DNA of 62,000 nucleotides from Cristatella mucedo (Eukaryota; Bryozoa; Phylactolaemata; Cristatellidae): NCBI GenBank assembly GCA_009760855.2, contig WPIO01000010.1, positions 5,497,501 to 5,559,500 of the forward strand, read 5' to 3'. Shown piece by piece: positions 24,256 to 36,317 of this stretch (position 1 is its first letter; each line of letters starts with the position of its first letter). The notes under the pieces were generated by a model. It saw only the letters and a program-made list of their open reading frames with translations, ran no database searches and was not told where the DNA came from. The position numbers and the translations under genes were made by a program.

Positions 24256-25005
24256 ATTCTTTGGAGTGGCGAATATTTCCGCCTGCGTCGCAACATTTCC
24301 AGTTAGCTGCTCATTGTATACTTGCAGCCTTTACCATGCATTCTCACTATGCTGAAACCAGGTCGAAATTTTAATTCATCGGATATGTGCTGCTCGTAGC
24401 TTTCCTTTCGAACTTAATAATTGCAGCTTGTCCAAGCAATTTCGTGACGTGACATCTGGTGGTGCTTCTGCATTTTCTGGAAGCCGCCACACCATTTTTA
24501 CATGACGGTTATATTATGAGGTTTTCAAGTTATTTCACAGGGGTAGGTCTGCAGGTTTTTCTTATCCGCGTCAATTTTGATCAAAGATCATATGCATTCA
24601 GGGTGGAATTTTTCTATGTTACTGTTTATCTGAAAATGTATGACTCTTGTTTGGCTGTTAAGTATCTAGCAGGTACGTTGATGTTGGTCATCGCAGTCCC
24701 TCTATCGACCAGGATAATCCACTATTGTTCAGTACCTGGCCAGAGCTTCTGCGATGATTCTAAACACGAAAAGTTTAATTAGGAGGAAAACAGAAGGAAG
24801 ACAGCCGTACTCAGCAACCGATTCCGGAATCGTATGTTAGCCCCTAGTTGGTTTGTACTAGCTGTATAGGTTTCAGAGCACAGTTTGCAAACCGCCTAAT
24901 TGACGACTACAAAATACTACGAGCTTTTGGCATTCCAAGAATTGTGCATAGTTTTATTGACATTTTATTTGTTAATCTGCAATTATCACTATCGTCAGTT
25001 TTCAG
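24256..25005. other. unannotated stretch
   Basis: No repeat recognised. The frame at 24459-24782 (107 codons) matches nothing known to me. No convincing signal-peptide exon or 19-nt exon for peptide F was found. Confidence 0.35.
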
Positions 25006-25103
25006 ACAAAAGCGCCATGGAAAGAATTACGGCTGCACTTATTACCTTGGAAACGACAGTTGAAATTCCTGCAAAGCAAGCCTTCAAGCCTGTTAAACAG
25101 TAG
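25006..25103 (+). pseudogene. peptide paralogue F: last exon only, cysteine replaced
   Basis: A 3' splice site (TTTTCAG at 24,999-25,005) leads into 98 nt that match the last exon of the peptide genes. It starts in phase 1 with AC completing an Asp codon, exactly as in A and D. An Arg then precedes a 25-residue segment with AAL, TT and IPAKQAF, aligning to AAL, TT and GIPLAKQAC of gene A. The Cys position is Phe and the end is Lys-rich (KPVKQ) before TAG at 25101. I could not find exons 1 and 2 within 1.5 kb upstream, and no AATAAA lies close downstream (nearest at about 25,375). It is a decayed copy, or a real gene with distant exons. Confidence 0.5.
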
Positions 25104-26230
25104 TCAGTGATACATTTTTTCCAATCTGTGGCATTCAAATGAAATTGTGCATTATCAGCTCTTCAGAGCTCGCTTTTTATTTGTCTTACCATTTGGGCGT
25201 GTGCTAAAGTCTTCTGGATAAAAACCTAGCAAAACACTCCTTACAATTTATTGCTAACATTATTTAGTGTTCATTAATCCGAATAATTATTTCAAATGTA
25301 CCTATCTAATGAGTCTGCAATGCAGCCGTATACATTTGCAGAGTTTGTCAACACAATTCATGCAAATTTGCAATTAATAAATAGTCATTCAATTTTGCCA
25401 CAGTTAAATCAGTGCATTTGTGCAAGGTATTTGCTCGTGCTTGTGAATATTTGCGCCTGAATTCTACGACATTTGTCAGCCTCTTAATATTTAATCTTGA
25501 ATTTCTTAGCTTGCACTACACAACATTCTGTTCTCTTTTTTGGTCCTATAGTGAGCGGGCGGGCCATCACTGCTTTAACTGTCGAACATTGTTTTGGACT
25601 ATTTTATAGCAAGGACAATCTGGGTCAAGGTAATTATTTTTCTTAGTTAAATTGTAAAACAAGAACAGTTTCGCCACTGCCATGGAAGTTCAAACACAGT
25701 GATGCTTCATAAGAACTCATTTTTAAGCGTTAAAGCTTGAGGTTATAAAGAGCTAGAGGCATGTCGCCCATGTCTTTATGAAGAAACGTGCAGTCATTTT
25801 CTGGAGAAGTTTCAGATGTTTGATAGTCTAGAATGAAAAAAAAAGTAAACTAAAAAGTTTCCTTAAAGTGTGAAAACGTCATAAATAATGTAAGTAGTTA
25901 ATTCAGGCGTGGCTACTGAATGAAATTGCTCAGTGGTAACAGTGTAGCACTAGTGGGCCAGAGCCCCGTGACCGTCGCAGGCATCGCTAGGAAAGTTGGG
26001 CACCAATTCACATGCCTGCTACAGAAGGTGCTATAAGGAATCAAAGCCACGCACACAGCTGCCCATCGATTGGCAATGTACCGACCGAGCGTACGCTCAC
26101 ATAGTTGGTGTGCCCACCCTACTGATTGGCAGTCTTAAACCTCTTTCTTAATTTAGTAAATTTATTATAGGGAGAAAAAGACAAAATATCTGAAAATATA
26201 ATCTTCTTTCATTGTATATATGATTTAATA
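25104..26230. other. unannotated AT-rich stretch
   Basis: AT-rich DNA with no recognised gene or repeat. Confidence 0.35.
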
Positions 26231-26234
26231 ATTA

Positions 26235-26360
26235 ATGCTAACGCTCTGATTTGCCTTTTACGACCAAGGTCGTGGGCTCGAGCCTTGCGACATATTTAAA
26301 GTGTCAGAATTGAGCACAAGTTGTCGTAGGGCACTATGCGAAGGAATTCTATTTTATGTA
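26235..26360 (+). mobile_element. possible SINE, family 2 (weak)
   Basis: AAGGTCGTGGGCTCGAGCC resembles the B-box region of the SINE at 54465-54600. The downstream part (GTCAGAATTGAGCAC, then TAGGGCACTAT) is a faint match to its tail. Confidence 0.35.
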
Positions 26361-26404
26361 CATTTGATACAACAGTAACCCAAAAACAAGTCTAACTTTG
26401 TTGT

Positions 26405-26442
26405 ATTATATATATATTTCAATATATATATATATATTGATC
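26405..26442. repeat. (TA)n tract
   Basis: Two runs of TATATATA separated by TTTCAA; simple AT microsatellite. Confidence 0.9.
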
Positions 26443-28498
26443 ATTATATAATTCGAAATACAAATAATAAACAGATTAATACTGATTACATATTTTGATA
26501 TGTATTTCAAACTTTCTGCTATAAAGTTTTGGTTATTTAAAAAACGGTGTTGAAGGAATGGATATTATCAGGGCTCACCAACTAGGTCAGCAGATACTCT
26601 TGCCTGCCTTATAAATAAAGCATGAATTTCCTGTTTAGGTAATTCCCAGTAAAAAGCATGCAAGAAATAGTGTACGCATTTAACAAAGACGATTTTGTTG
26701 TACACAATCAGCTCTAATTATTAATAAAAACATTGAGGGATTAGCTCTTTAATCTTACGTAAACGATACATAAATGATGCGTAACTATACTGCACGACAC
26801 GTATTGCAGCACTAAAGGAAAGAATACGACAAGTGCAGCCTGTGATTTGACTTGATGTGGAACGCCCAGCCTTTGGGAAAATGTAAAAGCTTAAAAAGGG
26901 GGAGCATCTTGTGGATCTCGGGAATTTGATATTTACCATGCGACACCAAAAAGTAAGATTCTCACTACTTGCGATAATCCATGTTTTTCCTGACTGAGGA
27001 ATTCATTCGTAGCCGACGCCAAATGTTGGCGTTAGGGCAGCTCTCTTTCATCGTTCAAGTCAATTTTTCACAAGTTAAAACTCGCGTTTGCATTAATTAA
27101 ACTTAGCATGCCATTTAGCAAGTGTTCATTTTTTTTTAGAAAATACGATGCGGAAGAAGTTCAGTGCAGCACTTACGTTGCAGGGAGCTTGAATCTTTTC
27201 TAATTTATTTACACTTACTGGATAATTACGACCCAGCATTTCCCGTCTATGTACATATCAACCGTTAATAAATAAAATACTCTAACTAAAATTTCGTCTT
27301 TGCCGAGGTATTTTATGCTTTAACCCCCCCCCCCCACTCAGAATTGATTTTGAAGCAGTAAGCTGATCTGGATAGTTATTTCGATTCGTAGAAAATGGAC
27401 CTGCTGTACCCAAAGATTGCCGGAGTTTTCCTGCTCTAGATGAAATACATTCAGGCAGACGATAGTCAGTCGTCCCAAGTTTTGAAAAGCACATCTTTGT
27501 ATTGGCAATGAGTGGGCCTGTTATTGTCGGGCAGGAAGAAGAATGTATGCTTAGTAGAATTAGCTTTGAAAATAGCCTCGGATTTGGTCCTCGCATAACC
27601 GATAGCACGGCTCACGTGCCAATACCTCTGATATTTCATTGCCACTATGCGATCCTCGGAACATGCAAATGGAAGCGACATTTCTTGTAACTCTCGCGGA
27701 TGAAGCATCGGAGTTCGTATGCAATCTAAAGTGGCCATGGCTGGGGAGATATTGTTTTCAGATTTCTTGTCCTGCATGCTCTCGCTTCGTGATTGCAGAG
27801 TAGCTTCTACTAACAGATGTACATTGGTACATATCTGCTGCAGATCCATCGCAGACATTGCAAAGCGGGCCAATCTCAAGTGGAATTTGTTGTTCAGCTG
27901 CGGAGTATCGCCTGTTCTTGAAACATATTTCGACGCTCCTAAGCAATTACAAGAACGAGTAATCAGGTTTTAAGTCATTTATTATTCATTTTTGCTGTGT
28001 AAAAATCTGCTTCACGACATAGTGGAGTATGACTGAACGAATAACCAGTGATAGGTCGCTTAACTAACGATGAATGGACTGTGCTTCCTCAGTATGTGCA
28101 GCGGCTAGCTAAAGAGTGAATGAAATTCTGTATTTATCTGCATTTGTTTTGTCTTACTGTGACGAATGATAACAAACGTTTTCTTCCGGCTTATGCTGAG
28201 AGCACCTATTTTATTTTTACATAATATGGTGAAATGTGCTCTAAGAGATTTCACTGACTAGCTTGTGCTATTGCTACCTGAACAGCCGCAAGATGTATCT
28301 CCTACAGCAGCATAGTAACTTTAAAATAATGTATGCAAGCCTGCTTGCATTAACCTATACTGACACAGCTGGTAAACTACCAGTGTTATTTGCAGGTTGT
28401 TGTGTCATTTAATGCTCCTACAGCAGTCTGTTCAAAGACGCTATTAATGCAAGCTTAGTCACGAAAATTCAAAGACTCCTGTGATTATTGGTAGCTGA
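26443..28498. other. unannotated AT-rich stretch
   Basis: No gene recognised. The longest frame (27466-27879 minus, 137 codons) matches no family known to me and overlaps frames on the other strand. A run of C lies at 27,325-27,334. Confidence 0.35.
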
Positions 28499-28504
28499 TT
28501 TATT
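28499..28504 (-). promoter_or_regulatory. polyadenylation signal of peptide gene B
   Basis: AATAAA on the minus strand, 36 nt after the stop codon of gene B. Confidence 0.75.
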
Positions 28505-28540
28505 TGGCTTCGGAAGCAATTAGGCAGAGCCCATTAGTGC

Positions 28541-29085
28541 TTACAGCAGCTTGATTGCCGCGCAGGCAGCCTTGGCAACAAAATAGCCGTACTTCTTGAG
28601 CAGGTCAAGAAACTCCTGAGCTGTCATCCTTGGTGCGACATCATCTGCGGCAAAAGAGGACATACAGAAATTTCAGTAACTCATTAAATTTTTTGTCAAA
28701 CTACCTTAAAAGCAGCACTTTGAAAACGGCAAACTATGTATACTTTCTTAAGCTAGCTTCAGACAATAGCTTTTCCGGACTAAAATGCATACGACCACAT
28801 GTCATCAAGCTAAAAGCGTAGAGTGGTTAAACTGACGTTTTTTGTTTCCAAGTGGAATACGTACCTTCCAGCTCAAGTCCGACCTAAAAAAGAAATGCAG
28901 AATTTTCAAGGTACGATCATACTATAGTTCGCTTTGCCATACACTGAGCGGAACTTTCATAAGCAGAAAAAACGCTCTGGAATGATAAGTCTGCCCCCAG
29001 CAAGGCTGCTAACCACGTTTTAGCCAATACTCACCGCCATGGCCACACATAACATCAAGGCGAGAACGGCAAAGAAGGCCTTCAT
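28541..29085 (-). CDS. small secreted peptide B (IKLL type), 3 coding exons
   Basis: Exons 29085-29035 (signal peptide, MKAFFAVLALMLCVAMA), 28883-28865 (19-nt micro-exon) and 28644-28541, joined by GT..AG introns of 151 and 220 nt (donors GTGAGT and GTACGT). Predicted 57 residues: a 17-residue signal peptide, an acidic spacer (LELED, DVAPR), then a 28-residue peptide with KKYG, VAKAAC and a C-terminal IKLL. It has one Cys and a small net positive charge. A 3' splice site 28 nt before the ATG (AG at 29115-29114) and a GTATGT donor at 29196 suggest a spliced 5' UTR. A TATA-like site lies at 29257-29250. Last exon closely similar to gene D, so both are probably functional. The family is not one I recognise. 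The form resembles linear amphipathic defence or venom peptides, but function is unproven. Confidence 0.85.
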
Positions 29086-29249
29086 CGTGTCGATAGCTTA
29101 CAACAGAGGGCGCCTACAACAGCAAAGCAGAATAATTATTACTTATGCTTCACGAAGCCAGTATCAGCAAGCTGTGTCCCATCGAAAACAACATACCGAA
29201 GCAGATACAATGACGTTTAGGAGTAACGATCGGTTACAGACTTGAGCAG

Positions 29250-29257
29250 CTTAAATA
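29250..29257 (-). promoter_or_regulatory. TATA-like element of peptide gene B
   Basis: TATTTAAG on the minus strand. A start about 30 bp downstream, near 29,225, would give a 5' UTR exon of about 28 nt before the GTATGT donor at 29196. This is the same layout as gene D. Confidence 0.45.
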
Positions 29258-29754
29258 GTCCTTCGGATTGACGGAGATGCCTAGTACAAATAATCTGCGA
29301 GCCTGCAGGTGACAGCGATTAATCTAACAGACAAACATACCGTTATCGTGCAGAGCAAGCAACAGCTGCGTTTAAGTGCGACGTTTACCAATTGCATAGA
29401 TAGCTTGAAGCATCTGGCGAGAATGGTAATTCAAAAAAGCTGGAGATTAGCACAATTTCAATGAGGTTGTAACTTATTCTTCTCCAGCCACCTTATTAGG
29501 CTTCCTCACTTTATTAAGACAATTCACATGCTGCTTGGCAAACCAGTGACCTGTGAGAAGGATCCAAAGCTCCGTCCTGCATGCAAAAAAGAGAACTTCC
29601 AGCTTTTGCCAATGCATTCCTCTAACTGGAGAGCCAAAACGGTGGGTCTTCACACAGTTCTAATAAGGAGCTCGTCTTTCACCTTTAGCCTTTCACAGGT
29701 TGTGAGAGTTGAGACCTGAATAGGGAATTCTTGCCAGCCGAACTCATATATCGA
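29258..29754. other. 5' flank of gene B
   Basis: No gene recognised. A single GGGAATTCTT (29,725 region) resembles half of a Rel/kappaB site but is not convincing. Confidence 0.35.
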
Positions 29755-30784
29755 AACCTCACACCTTGCTAGTAAGTTCCAGTCTGGCTTTAGAGCTATT
29801 CACCCCACAGAGTCAGCATTGCTTAGGGTATACAACGACCTACTTAGGAATGCAGACATGGGTAGAGTGTCCCATCTTGTTTTGCGCGATCTTTCGGCAG
29901 CTTTTAATACCACCAAGCACAAATTTCTTCTGCTGAGCCTCTCATCACGCCTGGGCATCACTGGCACTGCTCTGCAGTGGTTAAGGTCCTATCTGAGTGG
30001 GCGATTCCAGAGTATTGACGTGACTGGACTAGCATCATCAGAGGTACCTCTGAAATATGGGGTACCTCAGGGCACCGTGCTAGGTACGGTTCTTTTCACG
30101 GTTTATACTCTCCCTCTTGCTGATGTGATTGCCAAGCACAATCTAGGTTTCACTTCTATGAGGATGACGCTTACTTGTACCTTTTGCTTTGATCCCTCCC
30201 AACCTTTGAGCACCTCAACTTCTCTCAACTCACTTGCTGCATGTATTGATGACATCCGCACAAGAATGGCAGCAGATTTTCTAAGACTAAGCGATGACAA
30301 AACTAACTTACTAGTTATCGGCAAACCCAGTGTTATTCACAAATTGGAAAGGCTGCCGCTCAAAATAAGTTTGCTCTGCCAGCATATCTCCTGTCGAATC
30401 ACCTCGAAATCTAGGAGTCATATCCCAAAGCAACCTCTCCTTAGACGACCATATCAGCTCCACAGTCAAATCTGCCTATTTTCAGCTTCATAACATTTCT
30501 AAAATTAGGGCTTGTTTAGATAAGGATACCACGTCAAAGGTGGTCCTTGCTTTTGTGACATCCCACCTCGACTTCTGCAATTCACTGCTTACTCGCCTAC
30601 CAGCATGTGCGATCAGGCGATAGCAGCTGGTGCAAACCTCCACAGCTCGGCTTGTCCATCGTGAGCGTCGCAGTTGCCATATTACACCACTTCTCGCCGA
30701 CCTGCACTGGCTAACAGTCAAGCAACGCATTGACTTCAAGGTTGTGTCGCTCACGTTTAGGTCACTTTATTCTTTGGCTGCACC

Positions 30785-30871
<87 letters not shown>

Positions 30872-31335
30872 ATATACTCCGCCATCAGGTTAAGCATCGT
30901 ACCACCCGCTTTTCGGAAACCGAAAGTCTACAAATAGCTCGTACAAACCTCAAATCATTTGGAGACCGTGCATTTAGTTTGTATGCTCCCGAAGCCTGAA
31001 ACTCCCTCCCGACCTGCGTCAGAACATCCCATGAGCCGACCACATTTAAAAAGAACTTAAAAACGCATCCATTTAGGACAGCATTTAGTGGGTCCGTGTA
31101 ATTTGGCCTTTATGTGCTTATGTGTGCTGACACTGTGCATGTTGCCACTAACCACATTTGCATGCTGACCCAGTGCATATCACCCCTAACCATGTTATTC
31201 ATTTTGTTTGTTTATCAAGCATGATATTACTCACCATTCAATTGTATTTCCCTTTGCAGCAAATGTAAAGCGCCTAGAGAGAGATGGAGTTCTCTGAGGG
31301 TGCTTTATCAAGTGCATTATTAATATTATTATTAT
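29755..31335 (+). mobile_element. ATT-tailed LINE, RT-to-3' copy
   Basis: Reverse-transcriptase core: LLRVYNDLLRNADMG, VLRDLSAAFNTTKHKFLL (motif A), GVPQGTVLGTVLFTVYTL. The catalytic box survives only in another frame (FYEDDAYLY near 30,155-30,180), showing a one-base frameshift just before it. The C-terminus follows (CHITPLLADLHWLTVKQRI) and then the 3' UTR. The hairpin tail is at 31,258-31,313 and (ATT)n at 31,316-31,336. The 5' part including the endonuclease is missing. A (CT)n expansion at 30,784-30,869 sits inside the ORF. Confidence 0.88.
30784..30869. repeat. (CT)n microsatellite inside LINE ORF
   Basis: An almost pure CT run of about 85 bp. It lies where related copies (for example near 49,400) have a short TTTCAGAT or CTCAGAT, so it expanded from the LINE sequence itself. 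Confidence 0.95.
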
Positions 31336-32074
31336 TGTCAATTGCTCACTGCAAATTGAAGCAATGCAATCGAATTTAGGGCCTTCGTGGCGCTACATAA
31401 ATGGGAATGTTGAATCAGGTAACCTACACTGTAACTTCTCAACTGAGCTAGGTTCAATGCTGCTCAATTTTCAGGGTCAAACGGCTACCAAGTCAATGCA
31501 AGTTTCTCCTCGACCTTTGGTCTCAGTGGTGAAGATTGGGACACTCAATTATGCTGATCTCGGTTTTGCTGCCAAACTTAACATCTTTGGCACTGTATCT
31601 GAGTTGTAGAATTAGAATGCCCACGACCATGCGGAATTCAAAAGTGATGAGATAAGCCGGCGATAGTCGTTGCAAGATGAGTCTACGTGGAATAAATGAG
31701 GCTGCTATCAGTGGCGATTTGCCGTGATTAGAAATCGGTAGTTGTGACTAGACACAACCGTTGCATGTGGACTAAAATCGACCAGCGTTTTTTACGATAC
31801 AATTAATTATTCATTTATGGCGGATAGGATCGGCGATTTAGGACATAAATCAGGAGAGATAGCACCAGCTCAGCCCGCGTGTCGTAAGCTATAGCTCCTT
31901 CAGCACAGGCCTCGCTAGGGGCAACATCTCGAACTGGCAAACTGCTTGAGAATCTGCGGGTAACTAAAACATGCCACTAAACACGACGGCACCTGGTGCA
32001 GCAAACTGGCAATGAGTAATTTACTATTGAGCTGCTGCAGCTGCCAGGTACTATAGAGTGATGTCTGTTTACGT
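31336..32074. other. unannotated stretch
   Basis: No gene or repeat recognised. Confidence 0.35.
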
Positions 32075-32162
32075 TATAATAGTAATTATTATTATTATAT
32101 TAAAGTTTTAAGCACCCTCAGAGAAAGCAATGTCTTTCTTGGCACTTTACATTTGCTGCACA
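32075..32162 (-). mobile_element. solo 3' tail of ATT-tailed LINE
   Basis: The plus strand shows (ATT)n-like DNA, then AAGCACCCTCAGAGAAAGC and GGCACTTTACATTTGCTGC. This is the reverse complement of the LINE terminus, with a few changes. Confidence 0.75.
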
Positions 32163-34335
32163 GGAAACCTTAGACTGCCATCAGAGGAGGAGCGGCCGCG
32201 TGATAAGGTCATAAGGGCGAAATTGAATGGTGTGCTCGCGGTCGGGGTGCGGTTCAGGAAACTCTAAGCACGAGACAATGGTAGCTAACTTCTTAGGAAC
32301 TAATGCCAAGACCGACAGCCCACACTATAAGAACAACACGGCTGCTGCTGTCACCACTGCAGCTGCTAGTGCTACAATCGCCACTGTAGCCAATCAGCTG
32401 CTCGTTGACACAAGGATGGAGACTCGTTACTTGCAAGCGATAGACGAGAGCAAGGAGCGCAGGAGGATGTCTTGTTTACAATTCGTTCTCGGCCATCCGG
32501 GTGAGCAGCAACGTCCGCGTATTGTGCAGCACAACAAACGGCGAGAAAATACAAGCTTGTAAGGACAGAAATACTTAGTAGCGGTCCAGAAGTTAAAAAT
32601 CAGTGTCGCACTATCCTTTGAAGGGTCACGTCTCGCTCTAGACTGTGATGTATCATCTCCAACATGTCCTATCATCAGAGTGAGCGAAACGCAGTTAGCA
32701 TTGCGTCGTTGGCAAACTAACGGAATATACATAAGCAAGCTCGTATCAACATACACTTGCGAATGCTCGCCACAGTGCAGTACTACAATTATACTAGATG
32801 GTGCATATCGGTGTCGCCAAAGTGTATGCGTTGAGTCATGCATTCTATGTCACTAAGAGGCCGAAGGACAAGATGGCGAGAGACGAAAGTCGAAAGAAGA
32901 CAATGACATCGATGCACGCCCTTGGCGAGGCAAAGACACGGAAGCCTATCTGTTTCTCATGGCGTGCACTACCTATGCGATGGCTTCATAAAAGGAAAGC
33001 ATGATTACAAACAGGGAATGGCTGAGGGTTATGTGTCCAACCCAGATAATCTCAAAGCACGTCATTTCATCAGAGTTTCGCAAGCTAGCTGTTGTGCAGA
33101 CGGATGTGTACGTTGGCAGAGCAGCATCTATCGTTTGGCCGATCTGTCGTTTGGCCGTTTGGTTATATTCCGGCTCTGGCCATCATGTAGCGAAACTTGA
33201 GTAATTCTGTCTGTTTGTAGCAGGGAGAAACAGACCGACAAATGTACGCTTTTGTATCGTCCAGCGTGTTAATATGCTGAATAAGAGGGAAAGCAATGCC
33301 GGCCTTTGTAAGCAGGTTGATCCTTGGCTAAAGCCAGAGAAGGCGACAGTCCATGCAGACTCCCCGCACGACCACTTGAACCGATCCAAGGCATAGGACG
33401 GCTGATGAATTCTTGAATTTTGTTGAAGGCCCATTGAAATTGTTTTAGAAATCGCACTTGTAGCGCATGTACACTGTACAGCAGTGAGCATTGCCCCATG
33501 GAAGGTAAATGGCTTGTCTGAGGCGACAAAGTGTTGCATATCTCTTTTCGGTTGTCTGTAGCAACTGCTTAACATTCGCGGCAATGTGCACTATGCCAGT
33601 CACCGATTTGTTGTAGTAGAACCTGGAACTGCTTATTACGACGCGTTAGGTAAGAATTCTTTAAAGAACTATATTCACACGCTGCATGGCAACGCTCGTA
33701 TTGCTGACACGCCGTACCAAGTGGGCTTCCATAGCACTCCATCGCAAGCAGCATAGCGTTTAAAGAGCAGCCGACTGGCGTGCTGGGGCAGTGCGGCAGC
33801 ATACTAGACAATCAAAAGTCGGCAGGCAGTAAGTAAACCCTAGAGCCTAATCATATTCCGGCGTGGGTTGTAGGATGAGCAGACCAAAATCTACCTGTGC
33901 TGCATCGACAAAGGAGCTGAGATGCTATTTTTATTATCTGATGAGGGACTGGGAATGGAAGATGGATTCTTTCGAATCCTACACCTAGCTAAGTCAATTA
34001 TGTGCCACCAATACTTTTGTAGAATGCAGTTAAATCTGAAAACACAGGGTTTCCCAGGGGACTCAATTAGCTGGAGCAATATTGTAGCTTCTCGTAAGAT
34101 CCAGGAATTCAGCCAAAAATTGGTCCGATCTGGCCGTCCGAATCCACAGGAAAGCACCTTTCGCGAGGTTCTTTCAGGTAAACGAGCTCAAGGTCAATTT
34201 TGTTGTTGCTAGTTTTGATAGGGTCGTTTCTTGTTTAGCTAAATTTACGATGTGGCACGGAACTGTGAAAAGAGCTTTCGTTATCGCTTCGGCGTCCACC
34301 GGTTATCAGGGCATGTTTCACCAGGTGGCTATCAA
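32163..34335. other. unannotated stretch
   Basis: No gene recognised. Frames such as 32227-32562 (plus) and 33183-33584 (minus) resemble nothing known to me and overlap one another. Confidence 0.35.
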
Positions 34336-34398
34336 CTGTGAACCGCCAGGTGACATTTTGGGCTGATGACTTTGAGATACGGCTAGAGAACGCTCGCA

Positions 34399-34406
34399 TA
34401 TATATG
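34399..34406 (+). promoter_or_regulatory. TATA-like element upstream of peptide gene A
   Basis: TATATATG, followed by TTCG and, 23 bp downstream, AGCCTTCAGCA. Gene C has TATAAAAGG followed by TTCG and AAGGCTTCAGCA at the same spacing. This supports a shared core promoter of the LGGL type. About 500 bp lie between it and the ATG, so a 5' UTR intron is needed. Confidence 0.4.
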
Positions 34407-34926
34407 TTCGGAGTCCCTTAAGCCTTCAGCATCGGAAAAACTCGGAGCAAAAGGTAAATGCTGTATTTCGCGAATGTCGCTTGTTTTCGGTTTTCCCAGC
34501 AGGTAACAGGCACTAAGTCAGGTGACAGCAGGTAAGCCATGAGCCAGGCAAATGAGTAAGTCGCACCCTCGGAGAATGCTGCGATCTGTGAGAATCGGGA
34601 AAAGAATAAGCAGCCGAGAGCACGTGCGTCTCGCTGAGGCTGAACGACTTGATGATCACGCTGAAAAAAAGCACTCAACTGCAAGACTTGATCTATGCAC
34701 CTACGAAAGTGTCAGGCCTCATGTAACTGTATGCTATCGGCTAGCATGTAACGACCTGCTACTTGACGAAGCGCTACCATCGTTGGCGTTACTACATATT
34801 GGTCTCGCTAGCGTCTGCCGAACGCTGCTTGCCCTTTTGCCAGACTCTTGCAGGAACTGTGCGGCTCGATCTCGATTGTCTAAGGTAATCGCTGTAGGAC
34901 GTATCTGACCAACGGCTGAAGTAGAC

Positions 34927-36276
34927 ATGATGAAGTTCATCGCGACACTCGTGGCACTGTGCCTTCTTGTCAGCTTTGCATGTGCTGTAAGTACCAGCTG
35001 CTGGCTAGTCACATGGTGTGACCGAAAGCATGCGATCTCTGATTTATTCTCCGGGGGGGGGGCTGGTTTGGAATCAACCCAGAAAAGCTCGCTTGCATTA
35101 CCCTACTCTTCTGTCAACAGCTAATTATCTAAATTCCTTTTTTTCATTTCAGGCCGTCATTGCTGATGATGGTAAGTACGACAGCCGCATGCATTAGGCC
35201 GCAGCATCCATTCCATATCCGGCAGCCCAGCAGTTCGCCAATTTTTTTAATTATATTCCTTGATAATAAAATATCATGCAAATCCGTAGCGGTCTAGCTT
35301 GAATAACGAGCAATAAATTTCACACGGGTATTCGTGTTTGGATGAAACCGATGAGAACTTGTGGTCTCACAACCAGAAATCTCTTGAAGGTTCTGCCCAA
35401 TACGGACTTAGGAAAACAAGGACCTCGACCTGTAAAGGTGCATTTAACCTTGCCCTAATCCAAGTCAGAAAACCGCTTTGAGGCAGATACCAATACAAAA
35501 GAAGTCTCTTGCTTGGCTGCTGCCAGGCAACCATGGTGTACCAACATTGTGGGTGTGGTGGCAAGTAATGTAAATTGCTTTATAATCAAATTGCATTTTT
35601 GTCCGGTTAAATCTGTTTTTTTTGTTTCGAAAACAAGATCTGAAGTAACCGGATTTTGAGCAGGACACCAGGAAACTCTTACACGTCGATCCAAAGCTTG
35701 ATTAAAACCAAGTTCAAAATATATTTGACCATTCAGAATAATGCTTAGAGTCTCTATTAATGCGGAACCGTCTGTCACTTTAACAGCCAGCATACTCATT
35801 GATTGCACTAACTTGTGTAGCCTTAATTTATCTATTACAACAAACAGACACAACAATAAGGGTTGGAAAACCACTCCATGTATTCGTTCTGGATAATGCG
35901 AAGGTAGTGCTGTCATAGTGAGGAGTTTTTTTGGCAAGCAGTCTGAGCAATGCGGTTACCCTTAAACAATCGGAACAAAATGTGTACTTAGTTCACATTT
36001 TGGTGCCTTTCTATGTAAAGCATGTGCCTATTTGAACTATAAAAAAGTTGTTCTGAATAGGAAGGTCGCTATTGCCAAACTTTTCCTAGGTCTACTGGCT
36101 TTCCGCATCCACCACGTGTGGCATTGTACGTACTGAGCATCTGCGTATCATTCACATGAATCATTATAATCATCTTTGCAGACGTCGAGGCAAGAAGCGT
36201 TGCTGCCCTCTTGGCCGCGGCCACGACATATGGCATTCCGCTTGCAAAGCAAGCCTGCTCTCTCGGAGGACTATAA
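34927..36276 (+). CDS. small secreted peptide A (LGGL type), 3 coding exons
   Basis: Exons 34927-34986, 35153-35171 (19-nt micro-exon) and 36182-36276. Donors are both GTAAGT; acceptors are TTTCATTTCAG and CATCTTTGCAG; introns are 166 and 1010 nt. Predicted 57 residues: a hydrophobic signal peptide ending FACA, an acidic spacer (ADD, then DVEAR), and a 26-residue peptide with AALL, TTYGIPLAKQAC and C-terminal LGGL. One Cys; after VEAR the only charged side chain is one Lys. The tandem ATGATG start is read from the first ATG. A 3' splice site 29 nt before the ATG (AG at 34896-34897) matches the other family members. AATAAA lies at 36312. Secreted; role unknown. Duplicated as gene E. Confidence 0.85.
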
Positions 36277-36311
36277 CCAATGTCACTCTGTTAAGAAACC
36301 TCTGAGGTTCA

Positions 36312-36317
36312 AATAAA
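36312..36317 (+). promoter_or_regulatory. polyadenylation signal of peptide gene A
   Basis: AATAAA 35 nt after the TAA stop of gene A. Confidence 0.75.

Noticed and set aside
24838-24880. Candidate second exon for paralogue F (CCCCTAG then 16 nt then GTATAG)
   Set aside because: The length is 16 nt rather than 19, it encodes no acidic residues, and its phase-1 join would not give Asp.
27466-27879. 137-codon minus-strand frame
   Set aside because: No known family, and plus-strand frames overlap it; not supported as a gene.
29720-29735. Rel/kappaB-like site upstream of gene B (GGGAATTCTT)
   Set aside because: A single imperfect match, about 500 bp from the start and next to a LINE; no comparable site found near the other peptide genes.
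34418-34908. Overlapping frames upstream of genes A and E (for example 118 codons at 34552 and 92 codons on the minus strand), present in both duplicate copies
   Set aside because: Both copies are the same DNA, so conservation between them means nothing. The frames overlap on opposite strands and sit in the presumed 5' UTR intron.
35455-35937. 160-codon minus-strand frame inside intron 2 of gene A
   Set aside because: In the second copy a small indel breaks the same frame, and no family was recognised.
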